From Methylosinus sp. PW1 (GTDB taxonomy: Bacteria > Pseudomonadota > Alphaproteobacteria > Rhizobiales > Beijerinckiaceae): a stretch of 64,000 bases of DNA. The notes beneath the pieces are model-generated. The model ran no database searches. It was not told where the DNA came from and saw only the letters and a list, made by a program, of their open reading frames with translations. The stretch is taken from the NCBI RefSeq assembly GCF_000745215.1, contig NZ_JQNK01000009.1:2294001-2358000 (forward strand), in the 5' to 3' direction. Of this stretch, positions 7,766-17,412 are shown piece by piece (the stretch's first letter is position 1; each line of letters opens with the position of its first letter). The position numbers and the translations under genes were made by a program.

Positions 7766-8785
7766 TCAATAATGCTCTTCGAATCTCTTGGCGAGATCGT
7801 CGATGTTCTCCGGCGGCCAGCCGGGCACTTCCATGCCGAGGTGCAGGCCCATCTGCGCCAGCACTTCCTTGATCTCGTTCAAGGACTTGCGGCCGAAGTT
7901 CGGGGTGCGGAGCATTTCCGCCTCCGACTTCTGGATGAGGTCGCCGATATAGACGATATTGTCGTTCTTCAGGCAGTTGGCCGAGCGCACCGAGAGCTCC
8001 AGCTCGTCCACCTTCTTCAGCAGCGCCGGGTTGAAGGCGAGCTGCGGGATGGACGGAGCGGCCTCCTCGCGGCGCGGCTCCTCGAAGTTCACGAAGACCG
8101 AGAGCTGATCCTGCAGAATGCGCGCCGCATAGGCGAGCGAATCCTCCGGCGAGATGGCGCCATTGGTCTCGATCGTCAGCGTCAGCTTGTCCTTGTCGAG
8201 TTCCTGGCCCTCGCGCGTGTTCTCGACGCGATAGCTCACCTTCTTGACCGGCGAATAGAGGCTGTCGATCGGGATGAGGCCGATCGGCGCGTCCTCGGCG
8301 CGATTGCGGTCGGCCGGGACATAGCCCTTGCCGGTCGCGATGGTGAATTCGACGCGGAACTCGGCGCCCTCGTCCAGCGTGCAGATGACGAGATCGGGAT
8401 TGAGGATCTGCAGATCGCCGGTGGCCTGGATGTCGCCGGCCGTGACCGGCCCCGGACCCTGCTTCTTCAGCGTCAGGCGCTTCACGCCCTCGCCGCTGTA
8501 TTTGATGGCGATGTCCTTGATGTTGAGGACAATGTCGGTGACGTCCTCACGCACGCCCGGGATCGACGAGAATTCGTGCAGCACGCCATCGATGTGGATG
8601 GAGGTGATCGCCGCGCCCTGCAGGGAGGAGAGCAGAATGCGACGCAGCGCATTGCCCAATGTCAAGCCGAAGCCGCGCTCGAGCGGCGAAGCGACGGCCA
8701 CCGCGATGCGGCGCGGATCATAGCCCGCCGTCACCTCGAGCTTGCTGGGCTTGATGAGTTCCTGCCAGTTCTTCTGGATGCTCAC
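7766..8785 (-). CDS. rpoA: DNA-directed RNA polymerase subunit alpha
   Basis: A 339-residue RpoA. The N-terminal assembly domain is shown by [23 protein letters not shown] (written here as the known RpoA signature at about residues 31-53) and the [15 protein letters not shown] region. The C-terminal domain (about residues 255-320) carries [16 protein letters not shown] and [12 protein letters not shown], which contact UP elements and activators. The length is normal for alphaproteobacteria. It lies 89 bp after rpsK and ahead of rplQ, the standard alpha-operon order without rpsD, as usual in this class. Confidence 0.98.
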   Translation of the reverse strand: MSIQKNWQELIKPSKLEVTAGYDPRRIAVAVASPLERGFGLTLGNALRRILLSSLQGAAITSIHIDGVLHEFSSIPGVREDVTDIVLNIKDIAIKYSGEGVKRLTLKKQGPGPVTAGDIQATGDLQILNPDLVICTLDEGAEFRVEFTIATGKGYVPADRNRAEDAPIGLIPIDSLYSPVKKVSYRVENTREGQELDKDKLTLTIETNGAISPEDSLAYAARILQDQLSVFVNFEEPRREEAAPSIPQLAFNPALLKKVDELELSVRSANCLKNDNIVYIGDLIQKSEAEMLRTPNFGRKSLNEIKEVLAQMGLHLGMEVPGWPPENIDDLAKRFEEHY

Positions 8786-8874
8786 TGTGGCGCCTTTCCT
8801 TCAGCTCTCGGCCGGGTCCCGCGCGCCTGCGGCGCGAGACCCCGTCGCAATTCGTCTCGATGAAACAGGTCTCG

Positions 8875-9264
8875 TCAGACGCGGCGGCGCTTGCGCGGGC
8901 GGCAGCCATTGTGCGGAATGGGCGTCACGTCGCGGATGGAGGTCACGGTGAAGCCCGCGGCCTGCAGCGCGCGCAGCGCCGATTCACGACCGGAGCCCGG
9001 CCCGGAAACCTCGACCTCGAGGGTGCGGACGCCATGCTCGCCAGCCTTGCGGGCCGCGTCCTCGGCGGCCATCTGCGCGGCGTAGGGCGTCGATTTGCGC
9101 GAGCCCTTGAAGCCCATCGTGCCGGCGGACGACCAGGACACGGTGTTGCCCTGCGCGTCGGTGATGGTGATCATCGTGTTGTTGAACGTCGAATTCACAT
9201 GCGCGACGCCGGAAACGATGTTCTTGCGCTCCCTGCGGCGAACGCGGGTGGTCTCTTTTGCCAT
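8875..9264 (-). CDS. rpsK: 30S ribosomal protein S11
   Basis: A 129-residue protein with the full S11 core: [43 protein letters not shown] and the C-terminal [18 protein letters not shown], which binds 16S rRNA in the platform of the small subunit. The length is usual. It lies 123 bp downstream of rpsM in the same operon. Confidence 0.98.
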   Translation of the reverse strand: MAKETTRVRRRERKNIVSGVAHVNSTFNNTMITITDAQGNTVSWSSAGTMGFKGSRKSTPYAAQMAAEDAARKAGEHGVRTLEVEVSGPGSGRESALRALQAAGFTVTSIRDVTPIPHNGCRPRKRRRV

Positions 9265-9387
9265 AGTCTCTTTCTCGTCCTTCGAACGCGCCCGTAATGC
9301 CGGGCGCTAGGGCTCGATGCGGGCGGAAGCGCTCGTCGCTCCGCGCCCAGGTGATCGTCGCGGGAGAGCCCGCGACACGTAAGCTGG

Positions 9388-9756
9388 TTACTTCTTCTTG
9401 CCGGCGATCGGCTTCGCCTTGCCCTTGCGGGTGCGGGCGTTGGTGTGGGTGCGCTGGCCGCGCACCGGCAGCTGGCGACGATGGCGCAGGCCGCGATAGC
9501 AGCCGAGGTCCATCAGGCGCTTGATGTTGATCGCCACCTCGCGGCGAAGGTCGCCTTCGACCAGATAGTCGCGGTCGATCGTCTCGCGGATCTGCAGCAC
9601 CTCGGCGTCGGTCAGCTGAGCGACGCGACGCTCGGCGGGGATGTTCACCTTCTCGATGATCTCCTGCGCCTTTTTCGGCCCGATTCCATGGATATACTGC
9701 AGAGCGATGACGACGCGCTTGTTGGTCGGAATGTTGACGCCGGCTATACGGGCCAT
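9388..9756 (-). CDS. rpsM: 30S ribosomal protein S13
   Basis: A 122-residue protein. The start at 9756 gives the standard beginning [14 protein letters not shown]; the longer open frame upstream is not used. The [26 protein letters not shown]-terminal region is diagnostic (quoted only in part: [15 protein letters not shown]). It is the first gene of the alpha operon here. In most relatives secY and adk precede it, but the gene upstream in this window is cydX, so the operon stands apart and appears to have its own promoter at 9902-9930. Confidence 0.97.
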   Translation of the reverse strand: MARIAGVNIPTNKRVVIALQYIHGIGPKKAQEIIEKVNIPAERRVAQLTDAEVLQIRETIDRDYLVEGDLRREVAINIKRLMDLGCYRGLRHRRQLPVRGQRTHTNARTRKGKAKPIAGKKK

Positions 9757-9777
9757 TTTCTCGTCTCTCCATGTGAG

Positions 9778-9794
9778 GGCGAACTTTGTTCGCC
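9778..9794 (-). promoter_or_regulatory. leader hairpin just upstream of rpsM
   Basis: A perfect 7-bp stem ggcgaac/gttcgcc with a ttt loop sits 22 nt before the rpsM start, in the transcript leader. A second stem, ctccgttcc/ggaacggag, lies further up, at about 9849-9874. They could serve ribosomal-protein feedback control; this is an inference from position only. Confidence 0.4.
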
Positions 9795-9901
9795 GATTAG
9801 ACCCGCGTCCGGTGGAGGCCGGCCCCTGCGGGCTTTTTATACGACGACGGCTCCGTTCCCGCTGAGGAACGGAGCGCGAGGCCGAAGTGGTGAAGGTGGG
9901 G

Positions 9902-9930
9902 TTCCTAGGCGAAAGCCGTCGACCCGTCAA
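9902..9930 (-). promoter_or_regulatory. candidate sigma-70 promoter of the rpsM operon
   Basis: On the minus strand, TTGACG (9925-9930) is followed after 17 bp by TAGGAA (9902-9907). This is a good -35 with a fair -10 at optimal spacing, about 150 bp upstream of rpsM and just after cydX. It would let the ribosomal operon be transcribed separately from cydAB. Confidence 0.5.
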
Positions 9931-9951
9931 GGCGCTCGGCCCGCTGGTCCG

Positions 9952-10053
9952 TCACTTTTCCTCACTATATTCCTCGAGCTCCAGCCACATGGCGTTGATG
10001 ACGCCGAAGGCGCAGGCGAGGCCGAGCCCGAGAATCCAAGAAAAATACCACAT
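9952..10053 (-). CDS. cydX: cytochrome bd oxidase small subunit CydX
   Basis: A 33-residue protein. It reads MWYFSWILGLG at the start, continues with the family core CAFGVINAMWLE, and ends with a short acidic tail. CydX is a single-helix subunit that stabilises the haem groups of the CydAB quinol oxidase. It begins 34 bp after cydB in the same direction, which is its standard place. The length and the conserved WYF...W and NAMW residues make the call safe despite its size. Confidence 0.95.
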   Translation of the reverse strand: MWYFSWILGLGLACAFGVINAMWLELEEYSEEK

Positions 10054-10087
10054 GGCGCTCTCCTTTGCGCGATAGGGGAAATTGCGG

Positions 10088-11227
10088 TCAGTAGGGATAA
10101 TTGTCCTTGTCCCCCACGGTGGCCTCGGTCACTTGCCCGCGCAGCGCATGATAGATCCAGGCCGTGTAGGCGAGCACGATCGGCAGGAAGACGACGACCG
10201 CCCCCAGCATCAGCGTCAATGTGTGGCGGCTCGAGGAGGCGTCCCACAGGGTCAGGCTGTGATTGGGATCGAGCGATGAGGGCAGCAGAAAGGGAAAGAG
10301 GGTGAGGCCCGCCGTGGCGATGACGCCGGCGGTGGCGAGGCTCGAGCCGATGAAGGCCACGATCGGCGCCGAAAGGGCGAGCGCCAGCACGGCGACGACG
10401 ACGCCGAAATAGGCCAGGGCGGGCGCGGCCAGCGTCCAGGGGCGCGCCTCATAGGCGGCTCGCCAGGCGCCGGCCTCGCGCACGACGGTCTTGGCCAGAG
10501 GATTGGAGGGGCCGGAGGGATCGACGGCGCTCGTCAGCACATAGCCGTCGATATTCTGCGCGCCCCAATAGCCGGCGTAGGTGAAGGCGGCGAGCAGCAC
10601 GATCGCCGCGAGCCAGCCGGCCAGCTTGGCGCGAAAGGCCACCGGGCCTTGCGTCTTGGCGGCGAGCCAGGCGGCGCCCTGCAGCGTTATCATGGCGAGG
10701 CTGACGAGGCCCGCGAGCAGAGCGAAGGGCGTCAGCAGGCCGAAAAGATCGCCCTCATAGATTATGTTCAACTCGTCGTCGAAGCGGAAGGGCGCGCCGA
10801 GCAGCACATTGCCGAAGGCGACGCCGAAGAGAAGCGCCGGCGCGAAGCCGGAGGCGAAGAAAATCCAGTCCCAGGCGCGCCGCCAGCCGGGCGTCTCCAC
10901 CTTGCTGCGATAGACGATCGCCGCCGGCCGCAGAATGAGGCCGAGCAGGACGAGGAACATCGCCAGATAGAAGCCCGAGAAGGAGACGGCGTAGAGCGCA
11001 GGAAAAGCCGCGAAGATCGCGCCGCCGCCGAGAATCAGCCAGACCTGATTGCCTTCCCACACCGGGCCGATGGTGTTGAGCGTTTGCCGGCGCTCGCCGT
11101 CTCTGCGGGCGACGAAGGGATGGAGCACGGCGACGCCGAGATCGAAGCCGTCGGCGATCGCAAATCCGATGAGCAGCGTTCCGAGCAAGGCCCACCAGAC
11201 GAGCCGCAGAATTCCGTAATCGATCAT
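10088..11227 (-). CDS. cydB: cytochrome bd ubiquinol oxidase subunit II
   Basis: A 379-residue integral membrane protein with about nine helices. Family marks are the N-terminal [21 protein letters not shown], the [15 protein letters not shown] segment (only partly quoted: [12 protein letters not shown]), and the C-terminal [14 protein letters not shown] and WIYHALRG. It forms the second half of the high-affinity quinol oxidase that reduces O2 under low oxygen. The start at 11227 follows an intergenic hairpin cluster after cydA. Together with cydA and cydX it forms a complete minus-strand operon. Confidence 0.97.
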   Translation of the reverse strand: MIDYGILRLVWWALLGTLLIGFAIADGFDLGVAVLHPFVARRDGERRQTLNTIGPVWEGNQVWLILGGGAIFAAFPALYAVSFSGFYLAMFLVLLGLILRPAAIVYRSKVETPGWRRAWDWIFFASGFAPALLFGVAFGNVLLGAPFRFDDELNIIYEGDLFGLLTPFALLAGLVSLAMITLQGAAWLAAKTQGPVAFRAKLAGWLAAIVLLAAFTYAGYWGAQNIDGYVLTSAVDPSGPSNPLAKTVVREAGAWRAAYEARPWTLAAPALAYFGVVVAVLALALSAPIVAFIGSSLATAGVIATAGLTLFPFLLPSSLDPNHSLTLWDASSSRHTLTLMLGAVVVFLPIVLAYTAWIYHALRGQVTEATVGDKDNYPY

Positions 11228-11298
11228 GTCGGGAATCTCCTCGATGAGGATTTCTTGTCGAGACGATTGGTGGCCGGCGCTCCTTCTTTCGCGAAGGC

Positions 11299-11416
11299 CC
11301 CCTCCCTCACCCTCCCCCGCTTCGCGGGAGAGGGAGGCGACGAGGTATCGCGAAGCTTCGATGAAGCGCTGGATCTGCTCCCTCTCCCGCGGAGCGGGGG
11401 AGGGCTGGGGAGGGGG
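11299..11416. repeat. REP-like hairpin pair between cydA and cydB
   Basis: Two palindromes, ctcccccgc/gcgggagag and ccctctcccgc/gcgggggaggg, separated by about 55 bp, fill the 198-bp cydA-cydB spacer. They resemble those at 7645-7763 and 49138-49250. They could protect the cydA part of the mRNA or lower cydB expression. Confidence 0.55.
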
Positions 11417-11425
11417 CTGATCGCC

Positions 11426-12988
11426 TCACGCGATTTGGAACGGCCGCTCCGGCGCCTCACGCGGGAAGGGCTCGATGGTCGGGCCGAGGCGGATATATTT
11501 CAGCATCAGCCACACTTCGACGATGGCCAGCGCGCTGTAGAACAGCACGAAGCCGCCGAGGCTCAGCAGAACATTATAGGCCGGCACATTGGACGCGCCG
11601 AGGAAGGTCGGCAGCACGCTGTCGATGATCCAGGGCTGGCGGCCATATTCGGCGACGATCCAGCCGAGCTCGGCCGCGATCCATGGCAGCGGAAGGCTGT
11701 AGAAGGCGAGCTTCAAGAGCCAGGGATTGTCACGCAAGCGCCGGCGGCTCGCCACGAGGAAGGCCGCCGCGAACAGGAAGATGAAATAAAAGCCCAGCGC
11801 CACCATGATGCGGAAGGCCCAGAACAGCACTGGCACATTGGGGATGGTGGTGAGCGCCGCCTCATGGACCTGCTCATTGGTGGCGTTCTCGATATCGGGC
11901 CGGAACCGCTTCAGCAGCAGCGAATGGCCGAGGTCCTCGAAGGCGGGCAGCAGTTCGGCGGGGATGGCGGCGTTCGGTCCGTCGGGACGCGCGGCCAGCC
12001 ATTCATAGGCGGGCATTCCGGCGCGAATGCGCGTCTCCGATTTCTCGACCAGAGATTTTATGCCCTCGACCGGCGTGTCCAGCGAGCGCGTCGCGATGAG
12101 GCCGAGGAGATAGGGAACCTCGATCTTCAAATGCGTCGTCTGCTGATTCACATCGGGAATGCCGAAGAGGGTGAAGGAGGCCGGCGCCGGCTCCGTCTCC
12201 CACATGGCCTCGATCGCGGCGATCTTCATTTTCTGGTTGAAGCTCGCCGTATAGCCGCTCTCGTCGCCGAGCACGACGACAGAGAGCGCCGAGGCGAGGC
12301 CGAAGCTCGCCGCCACATTGGCGGAGCGCCGCGCGATCTCGCGATGCTCGCGCTTGTAGAGCAGATAATAGGCCGAGATGGAGAGCACGAACATCGCGCC
12401 GGTCACATAGCCGGCGCTGACGGTGTGCACGAATTTCGATTGCGCGACCGGGTTGAAGAACACTTCCGAGAAGGAGGTGAGCTCCATGCGCAAGGTCTGC
12501 GGATTGAACGCCGCCCCGACCGGATTGAGCATCCAGCTATTGGCGATGAGAATCCACAGCGCCGAGAAATTCGCGCCGAGAGCGACGAGCCAGGTGACGG
12601 CGAGATGCGCCACCGGGCTCAGCCGGTTCCAGCCGAAGAAGAAGAGGCCGACGAAGGACGCCTCGAGGAAGAAGGCCATCAGCCCTTCGATCGCCAGCGG
12701 CGCGCCGAAAATATCGCCCACATAATGCGAGTAGTAGGACCAGTTGGTTCCGAACTGGAACTCCATGGTGATGCCGGTGGCGACGCCCATCGCGAAATTG
12801 ATTCCGAACAGCGTGCCCCAGAATTTGACCGCGTCGCGCCATATGGTGCGGCCGGTCATCACGAAGACGCTCTCCATTATGGCGAGGAGAATCGAAAGGC
12901 CGAGCGTCAGCGGCACGAAGAGGAAATGGTAGAGGGCGGTCAGCGCGAATTGCAGTCTTGAAAGCGTCACCACGTCGAGCTCGAACAT
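11426..12988 (-). CDS. cydA: cytochrome bd ubiquinol oxidase subunit I
   Basis: A 520-residue protein that binds haems b558, b595 and d and oxidises quinol. The start at 12988 (MFELDVVTLSRLQFALTALYH) is chosen for a GGAG six bases upstream and for the family N-terminus; an ATG one codon earlier is possible. The first helix carries the haem-ligand His in ALYHFLF. The Q loop contains GWIVAEYGRQPW near residue 390-400. The Q loop looks short, as in the cyanide-insensitive/short type. It is preceded by a small CydP-like gene and followed by cydB. Confidence 0.96.
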   Translation of the reverse strand: MFELDVVTLSRLQFALTALYHFLFVPLTLGLSILLAIMESVFVMTGRTIWRDAVKFWGTLFGINFAMGVATGITMEFQFGTNWSYYSHYVGDIFGAPLAIEGLMAFFLEASFVGLFFFGWNRLSPVAHLAVTWLVALGANFSALWILIANSWMLNPVGAAFNPQTLRMELTSFSEVFFNPVAQSKFVHTVSAGYVTGAMFVLSISAYYLLYKREHREIARRSANVAASFGLASALSVVVLGDESGYTASFNQKMKIAAIEAMWETEPAPASFTLFGIPDVNQQTTHLKIEVPYLLGLIATRSLDTPVEGIKSLVEKSETRIRAGMPAYEWLAARPDGPNAAIPAELLPAFEDLGHSLLLKRFRPDIENATNEQVHEAALTTIPNVPVLFWAFRIMVALGFYFIFLFAAAFLVASRRRLRDNPWLLKLAFYSLPLPWIAAELGWIVAEYGRQPWIIDSVLPTFLGASNVPAYNVLLSLGGFVLFYSALAIVEVWLMLKYIRLGPTIEPFPREAPERPFQIA

Positions 12989-13010
12989 CATGCGCTCCGT
13001 GAAAGGATTG

Positions 13011-13181
13011 TCAGCCGCGGTCGCGAGCGAAGAGCTTTTCCGCCACAGCCGCCGGCGAGACATGCGGCCGCTGCGAGGCGGGAAAGCAGAGGAAATAGAG
13101 CAGGGCCAGGGCCGCGGTCTTGAGAGCGAGGGCGATGGCGATCTCTCGCCCGAGCCGATGCGTCGCCGAATGGGCCGACAT
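13011..13181 (-). CDS. CydP-like small membrane protein of the bd oxidase operon
   Basis: A 56-residue protein with the start at 13181 (MSAHSATHRLGREIAIALALK). It has one membrane helix (AIALALKTAALALLYFLCF) after a short basic LGREI segment, then RPHVSPAAVAEKLF. This layout, REIA...K...AL..L..L.F followed by the P-rich turn, fits what I remember of CydP, a small protein encoded next to some cydAB operons. It lies 22 bp upstream of cydA. The name is a likely family match rather than a proven one. Confidence 0.6.
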   Translation of the reverse strand: MSAHSATHRLGREIAIALALKTAALALLYFLCFPASQRPHVSPAAVAEKLFARDRG

Positions 13182-13474
13182 GCGTTTCTCCCCGCCCGAA
13201 GCGCCGGGCCTCGAGGACACTATCCTCGAAAGGCCTCGCCTTCATGACCGCGAAAGTCCTTAAAGCCCGTACGTGGTCTCCGAAGGCTCCGGTCTCGCCA
13301 TAAAAAGCACAGGGCGGGCTGCCGTAAGAAGCCCCGAAATGTCGCTGCGCGGTTTTGTCGCCGTCCCGCGAGGGGCGCCCCCGAAGAGAAATCCCGCAGC
13401 CGACTTCTTGACTTTGGCCGGCGCGTGCCTTATTCGGCGCCTCTCGCTAGCGCAATGCGTTGCGCCGCGCTCGC

Positions 13475-13551
<77 letters not shown>

Positions 13552-13644
13552 TTTCGAATCTGTCGCCTTCATCGCGTCGTGGCCCTGGCCATGGACCGAA
13601 GCGCGTCGATTGATTCTGGCCGGGCCTGCGCCTATTCTATGCAC

Positions 13645-13914
13645 ATGACCTCGCCCGCGATCACCTTCGATCGTCTCGCCTATATCGACCGGCTGAAAGA
13701 GGCCGGCTTCGACGATAAGCAGGCGCGCGCTCAGGCCGATGCGTTGGACGCGGCGCTGCGCGATTCGGTCGCCACCAAGGCGGACCTCAAAGAGCTGGCC
13801 GGCGAGCTGCGCACGGAAATGGCCAATCTGAAGGTCGATATCCTCCGCTGGCTCGTCGTCACGCAGATCGCGCTCGGCGGCGTCATCCTCGCCGCCGTCA
13901 AATTCGTGAAGTGA
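13645..13914 (+). CDS. small coiled-coil protein with C-terminal membrane anchor (DUF1640-like)
   Basis: An 89-residue protein. An N-terminal segment (FDRLAYIDRLKEAGFDDKQA) leads into a charged coiled coil (about residues 20-65: ALRDSVATKADLKELAGEL) and a single C-terminal membrane helix (VVTQIALGGVILAAVKFV). This is the shape of the DUF1640/CCDC90-type proteins, which are common in alphaproteobacteria and often lie next to tRNA or toxin-antitoxin loci. Function is unknown. The ATG at 13645 is taken; one at 13639 (MHM) is possible. Confidence 0.7.
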   Translation: MTSPAITFDRLAYIDRLKEAGFDDKQARAQADALDAALRDSVATKADLKELAGELRTEMANLKVDILRWLVVTQIALGGVILAAVKFVK

Positions 13915-13930
13915 GCGGCGGCCCCTCCCC

Positions 13931-14785
13931 TCAATTCTCCAGCAGCCAGCGCGCGCAATCGTCCCAATAGGGGCGGCCGGGGTCGCGGAAGAAGCCGAAA
14001 TGGCCCATGCCCCGCCTCTCGGCGCGAATCGCCAGCGGCTCTATGTGGGCGCGGCTGTAGCGCTTCAGCAGCGCCTCCACCGCCGGCTTCGGCGCCATCC
14101 AATCATCGTCGATGGTCAGCGCGCGAATCGCTCCCGTGAACCGGTCGAAGCATCCGGGGAAGGGGCGGCCCGCGGCATCGACGAAATAGGCCTCGCTGCG
14201 GCACCAGCGCGCCCATTCCAGCGCGGCGTCCTTGGGCAGATCCTCGCCGAGGCCGAGCCGAGCCGCCGGAAAATAGCCGAGCACGGCGGCGGGGATCGGC
14301 AGCAGCGCGCGCCACATCAGCCATAGCGCATATTTGCGCGGGGCCGGCCACAGCCGCCAATCGCCGATCTGCGTGCTGACCGCCAGCATGGCGCGAATGC
14401 GGTCGTTATTGTCGGCGAGTCCGACCATTTGCCCGCCGACGCTGTGCGAGACGACGCGCAAGGGCTCCGCCGGCGCGAGCCTCGCTGCATGGTCGATGAT
14501 TCCGGCGAGGTCCTGCTCGCCCCAGGCGCGCAATCCGCCGCCCGGCGAGGCGAAACGGCGGGAGGCGCCGACGCCGCGATAATCGAAGGTGAGAACGCGG
14601 CATCCGCGCGCGGCGAGAAAGCGCGCCAGCCGCTCATAGAATTTCTGCTTCACCGCAATGGCGCCGGCGATGACGACCATTGGTCCGTCCCCGCTCGGGG
14701 GCGAGAACAGCGTCGCCGCGAGAGACGCTCCGTCTCTCGCGGCGATGGTCATCGTTTCGACTGCGCCGTCGCCGGCTCTCGTCAT
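13931..14785 (-). CDS. alpha/beta hydrolase, serine aminopeptidase-like
   Basis: A 284-residue hydrolase. The nucleophile elbow is SHSVGG (about residue 112), and the catalytic Asp is probably in TIDDDWMAP. The His is in MGHFGFF near residue 260. The GVGAS segment after FDYRG is usual for this group, which includes proteins annotated as YheT- or UCP037442-type. It overlaps the start of... its start at 14785 overlaps the stop of the upstream desaturase gene (ATGA at 14782-14785), so the two are translated together. A role in acyl-lipid turnover is suggested only by this partner. Confidence 0.75.
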   Translation of the reverse strand: MTRAGDGAVETMTIAARDGASLAATLFSPPSGDGPMVVIAGAIAVKQKFYERLARFLAARGCRVLTFDYRGVGASRRFASPGGGLRAWGEQDLAGIIDHAARLAPAEPLRVVSHSVGGQMVGLADNNDRIRAMLAVSTQIGDWRLWPAPRKYALWLMWRALLPIPAAVLGYFPAARLGLGEDLPKDAALEWARWCRSEAYFVDAAGRPFPGCFDRFTGAIRALTIDDDWMAPKPAVEALLKRYSRAHIEPLAIRAERRGMGHFGFFRDPGRPYWDDCARWLLEN

Positions 14786-15942
14786 GCGGTCACGCTCTCC
14801 TCGGGAAGCCTCGCGGCTTCGGCTTTGGCGAGCGGCGCCTCCGCCTCGCGGCGCTGCCGGCTCTGCTGCTGATAGTGAGCGGCGAGCGGCAGGTTTTCAA
14901 CCGCGGGGAACTCCTCCTCGATCTTCTTCGGCTTGAAGAGGGTGACGACGGATTTCCAGGTCGCGATCCCCCAGCCCTGCGAGCGATAGGGATAGCCGTG
15001 CTCCTCGCAGAACTGGCGCAGCATGGGCGCGAGCTGCGGATAGTGACGCGGGCTGATCCAGGGGAAGAGGTGATGCTCGATCTGGAAATCGACGCCGCCG
15101 CACAGCAGCCGGCCGATCGGACCCGTCTCGAAATTCACCGCCGTCGCCGTCTGCAGCATCAGATAATTGTCGCGCGTCGCATCCTTCGTCACCTGGATCG
15201 CCTCCTCCGGGTAATGCGCCGGAGCAAAGAGCGCGAACATGACATAGGACATCATGAACATCTGCACGACGAAGAACATTGCGACATTGGCGAAGCCGAA
15301 GAGATAGATCGGAATGATCGTCCACACGATCCAATGTCCGATCATGCAGGCGAGATCGAGCCAGCTCTGCCAGTTGCGACGCTCGTCGTCGCGCAGCTCG
15401 CGGATCAGGAAGCGCCAGCCCTTGAAGGCGACGCCGAAGGAATTGCCGAGCAGCACGATGGGGAAGAAATAGCCCTGATGCTCGAACCACCAGCGCGCGA
15501 GTCCGCTGGCCTTCTTCACGTCGCGATCATTGAGCGTGAACACCGGCAGCAGATCGGCGTCGTCGTCCACGCCGATGACGTTCGGATTGGGATGATGCAC
15601 GACGACATGCTTATGGCGCCAATAATTGCCCGACACGCCGAGGAAGAACGGAAAGTCGAAATACATGATGAACTCATTGACCCACGGCTTGTTGCTGATC
15701 GCATGATGCGAGGCGGTGTGGCCATTGGTCGACATGCCCATGCAGCCATAGGCGACGAGGATCATGCCGATCGCCTTGACGATGAGCATGTCCGAGACGA
15801 TGACGAGCGAAACGCCCGCCGCCGTCAGGGCGATGAACAGCAGCCATTCGGCAATGCCGATGGCGGTCAGCTTGCGGGCGTATCCTGCGCGGCGGACCTG
15901 CTCCCGCAGCCGCGCGAAATCCTGATTGGCTTCCTTAGACAT
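14782..15942 (-). CDS. membrane fatty acid (acyl-lipid) desaturase
   Basis: A 386-residue di-iron membrane desaturase. The three His boxes are visible: HTASHH, HVVVHH and QIEHHLF, with the ligand Gln in the last box as in front-end desaturases and sphingolipid desaturases. Four to six membrane segments surround them. It would insert a double bond into phospholipid acyl chains using O2 and an electron donor. The ATG at 15942 with GGGGG five bases before it is preferred to a GTG at 15948. It lies 30 bp after the cfa gene, so desaturation and cyclopropanation of membrane lipids are probably co-expressed. Confidence 0.9.
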   Translation of the reverse strand: MSKEANQDFARLREQVRRAGYARKLTAIGIAEWLLFIALTAAGVSLVIVSDMLIVKAIGMILVAYGCMGMSTNGHTASHHAISNKPWVNEFIMYFDFPFFLGVSGNYWRHKHVVVHHPNPNVIGVDDDADLLPVFTLNDRDVKKASGLARWWFEHQGYFFPIVLLGNSFGVAFKGWRFLIRELRDDERRNWQSWLDLACMIGHWIVWTIIPIYLFGFANVAMFFVVQMFMMSYVMFALFAPAHYPEEAIQVTKDATRDNYLMLQTATAVNFETGPIGRLLCGGVDFQIEHHLFPWISPRHYPQLAPMLRQFCEEHGYPYRSQGWGIATWKSVVTLFKPKKIEEEFPAVENLPLAAHYQQQSRQRREAEAPLAKAEAARLPEESVTA

Positions 15943-15972
15943 ATGCACCCCCGTAAAAAATGAAATCGCGCA

Positions 15973-17250
15973 TCAGACGCGCTGCAGCCGGTACGGCGCG
16001 TGATAATCCTTGGTGAAGAGGAGCTGATAGAGCGCCTGGTCCCCGGCCATGGCGGAAGCTATTCCGCAGCTGAGGTAGTATTCCCACATGCGCTTGAAGA
16101 CCGTGTCGTAGCGCACAGGATCGAGCGTTCCGCTATTGGCGCGGAAGGCCTCCAGCCAGCGACGCAGAGTCACGGCGTAATGGCGCGCCATATTCTCGAC
16201 GTCGAGAATGGCGAGGCAATTCTTCTCGAGCTCTGTCGTCATCGCGGAGAGCTTCGGCGTGTCGGAGCCGGGGAAGACGTATTTTTGAATGAAAGGATCA
16301 TGGCGATTGATCGCCGTGTTGCAGCCGATGACATGCACGAGGCCGCGGCCCTTCGGCGCGAGCAGGCGCTCTATGGCGCCGAAATAGGCGGGATAATCCT
16401 TGGCGCGCACATGCTCGAGCATGCCGACGCTGACGATGCGATCGAAAGAGCCGTCGATCTCGCGATAGTCGCCGAGGATGAAGCGCACGCGATCGGAGAC
16501 GCCATATTTGCCGGCGTTTTCCTGCGCCCGCGCATGATGCGCGACGCTATTGGTGACGCCGACGCCGCGCGCGCCGAAATTCAGCGCAGCGTGAATCAGC
16601 ATGCCGCCCTTGCCGCAGCCGATATCGAGAAGCGACTGGCCGGGCTCGATCTCGAGCTTCTGGCAAATGCGATCGAGCTTGCGCTGCTGCAGGAGATCGG
16701 CGTCGTCGTCCTGCGAATGCGCATAGCCGCAGGAATAGACCTGAAAACGATCGAGTAGAAAGGCGTCGAACACGTCTTCGCCTATGTCGTAGTGACGGCG
16801 CACATTGGTCGCCGGGCTCAGCAGGCGATTGCTCGCCAGCATGCCGGCATAGCGAAGCAGAAAGCTCCAATCGGAGCGCAGCTTCTTGTGCAGGCCGGCG
16901 CGGCACAGCATTGTGAGGCAATCGACGAGGCGGCCGTCCTCGACCTCGAAATCCTGCGCCATGAAGGCTTCGCCCATGCCGAGATTGCCGAAGGCGAGCA
17001 CGCGGCTGAAGAAATCGTCGCGCAGCACGCGCAGCACGATCGGCGCGTCATCGCCGGCGCCGAAGCGATGATCGACGCCATTGTGACGAATGATCAGCGT
17101 TCCTTGATGAAGATGGCGCGACAGCATCTCGAAGAAAGCGTCCTTCGGCTGACGCGCTCCCAATAGCTGCGCGAGCGAAAGCTGTCGGCGCGCCGTCTTC
17201 GCGTCGAAAGCGCGCGCGGCATGTTCGGGCATATATCTCGTATCTGTCAT
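15973..17250 (-). CDS. cfa: cyclopropane-fatty-acyl-phospholipid synthase
   Basis: A 425-residue SAM-dependent enzyme that adds a methylene bridge to unsaturated acyl chains of membrane phospholipids. It has the SAM site LLDIGCGKGGML (about residue 195), the family signature YSCGYAHSQDDD just before it, and the C-terminal half with SVGMLEHVRAKDY and VRRHYDIGEDVFD. The start at 17250 is chosen for GGGAGAG placed five bases upstream; an in-frame ATG exists at 17286. It heads an operon with the desaturase and a hydrolase. Cfa acting after the desaturase gives a simple pathway: desaturate, then cyclopropanate. Confidence 0.95.
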   Translation of the reverse strand: MTDTRYMPEHAARAFDAKTARRQLSLAQLLGARQPKDAFFEMLSRHLHQGTLIIRHNGVDHRFGAGDDAPIVLRVLRDDFFSRVLAFGNLGMGEAFMAQDFEVEDGRLVDCLTMLCRAGLHKKLRSDWSFLLRYAGMLASNRLLSPATNVRRHYDIGEDVFDAFLLDRFQVYSCGYAHSQDDDADLLQQRKLDRICQKLEIEPGQSLLDIGCGKGGMLIHAALNFGARGVGVTNSVAHHARAQENAGKYGVSDRVRFILGDYREIDGSFDRIVSVGMLEHVRAKDYPAYFGAIERLLAPKGRGLVHVIGCNTAINRHDPFIQKYVFPGSDTPKLSAMTTELEKNCLAILDVENMARHYAVTLRRWLEAFRANSGTLDPVRYDTVFKRMWEYYLSCGIASAMAGDQALYQLLFTKDYHAPYRLQRV

Positions 17251-17412
17251 GTGTCTCTCCCAATTCATATCGCGCGCTTTCGGCAAAGAATTTCCGCGCT
17301 GCTCGCGCTGGAAACGACGCGCGAAATCTTCCGCACGTCCGCGCTATTCGCGCTGCGCCTCTCGTTATTCATGCGGATGGCCGTGCTGCGCGGTGGCGTC
17401 GCATGGCGACAT

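Noticed and set aside
10649..12961. 770-residue open frame antisense to cydA and cydB
   Set aside because: The cyd genes on the other strand are certain, and the antisense frame crosses the intergenic hairpin region with no domain.
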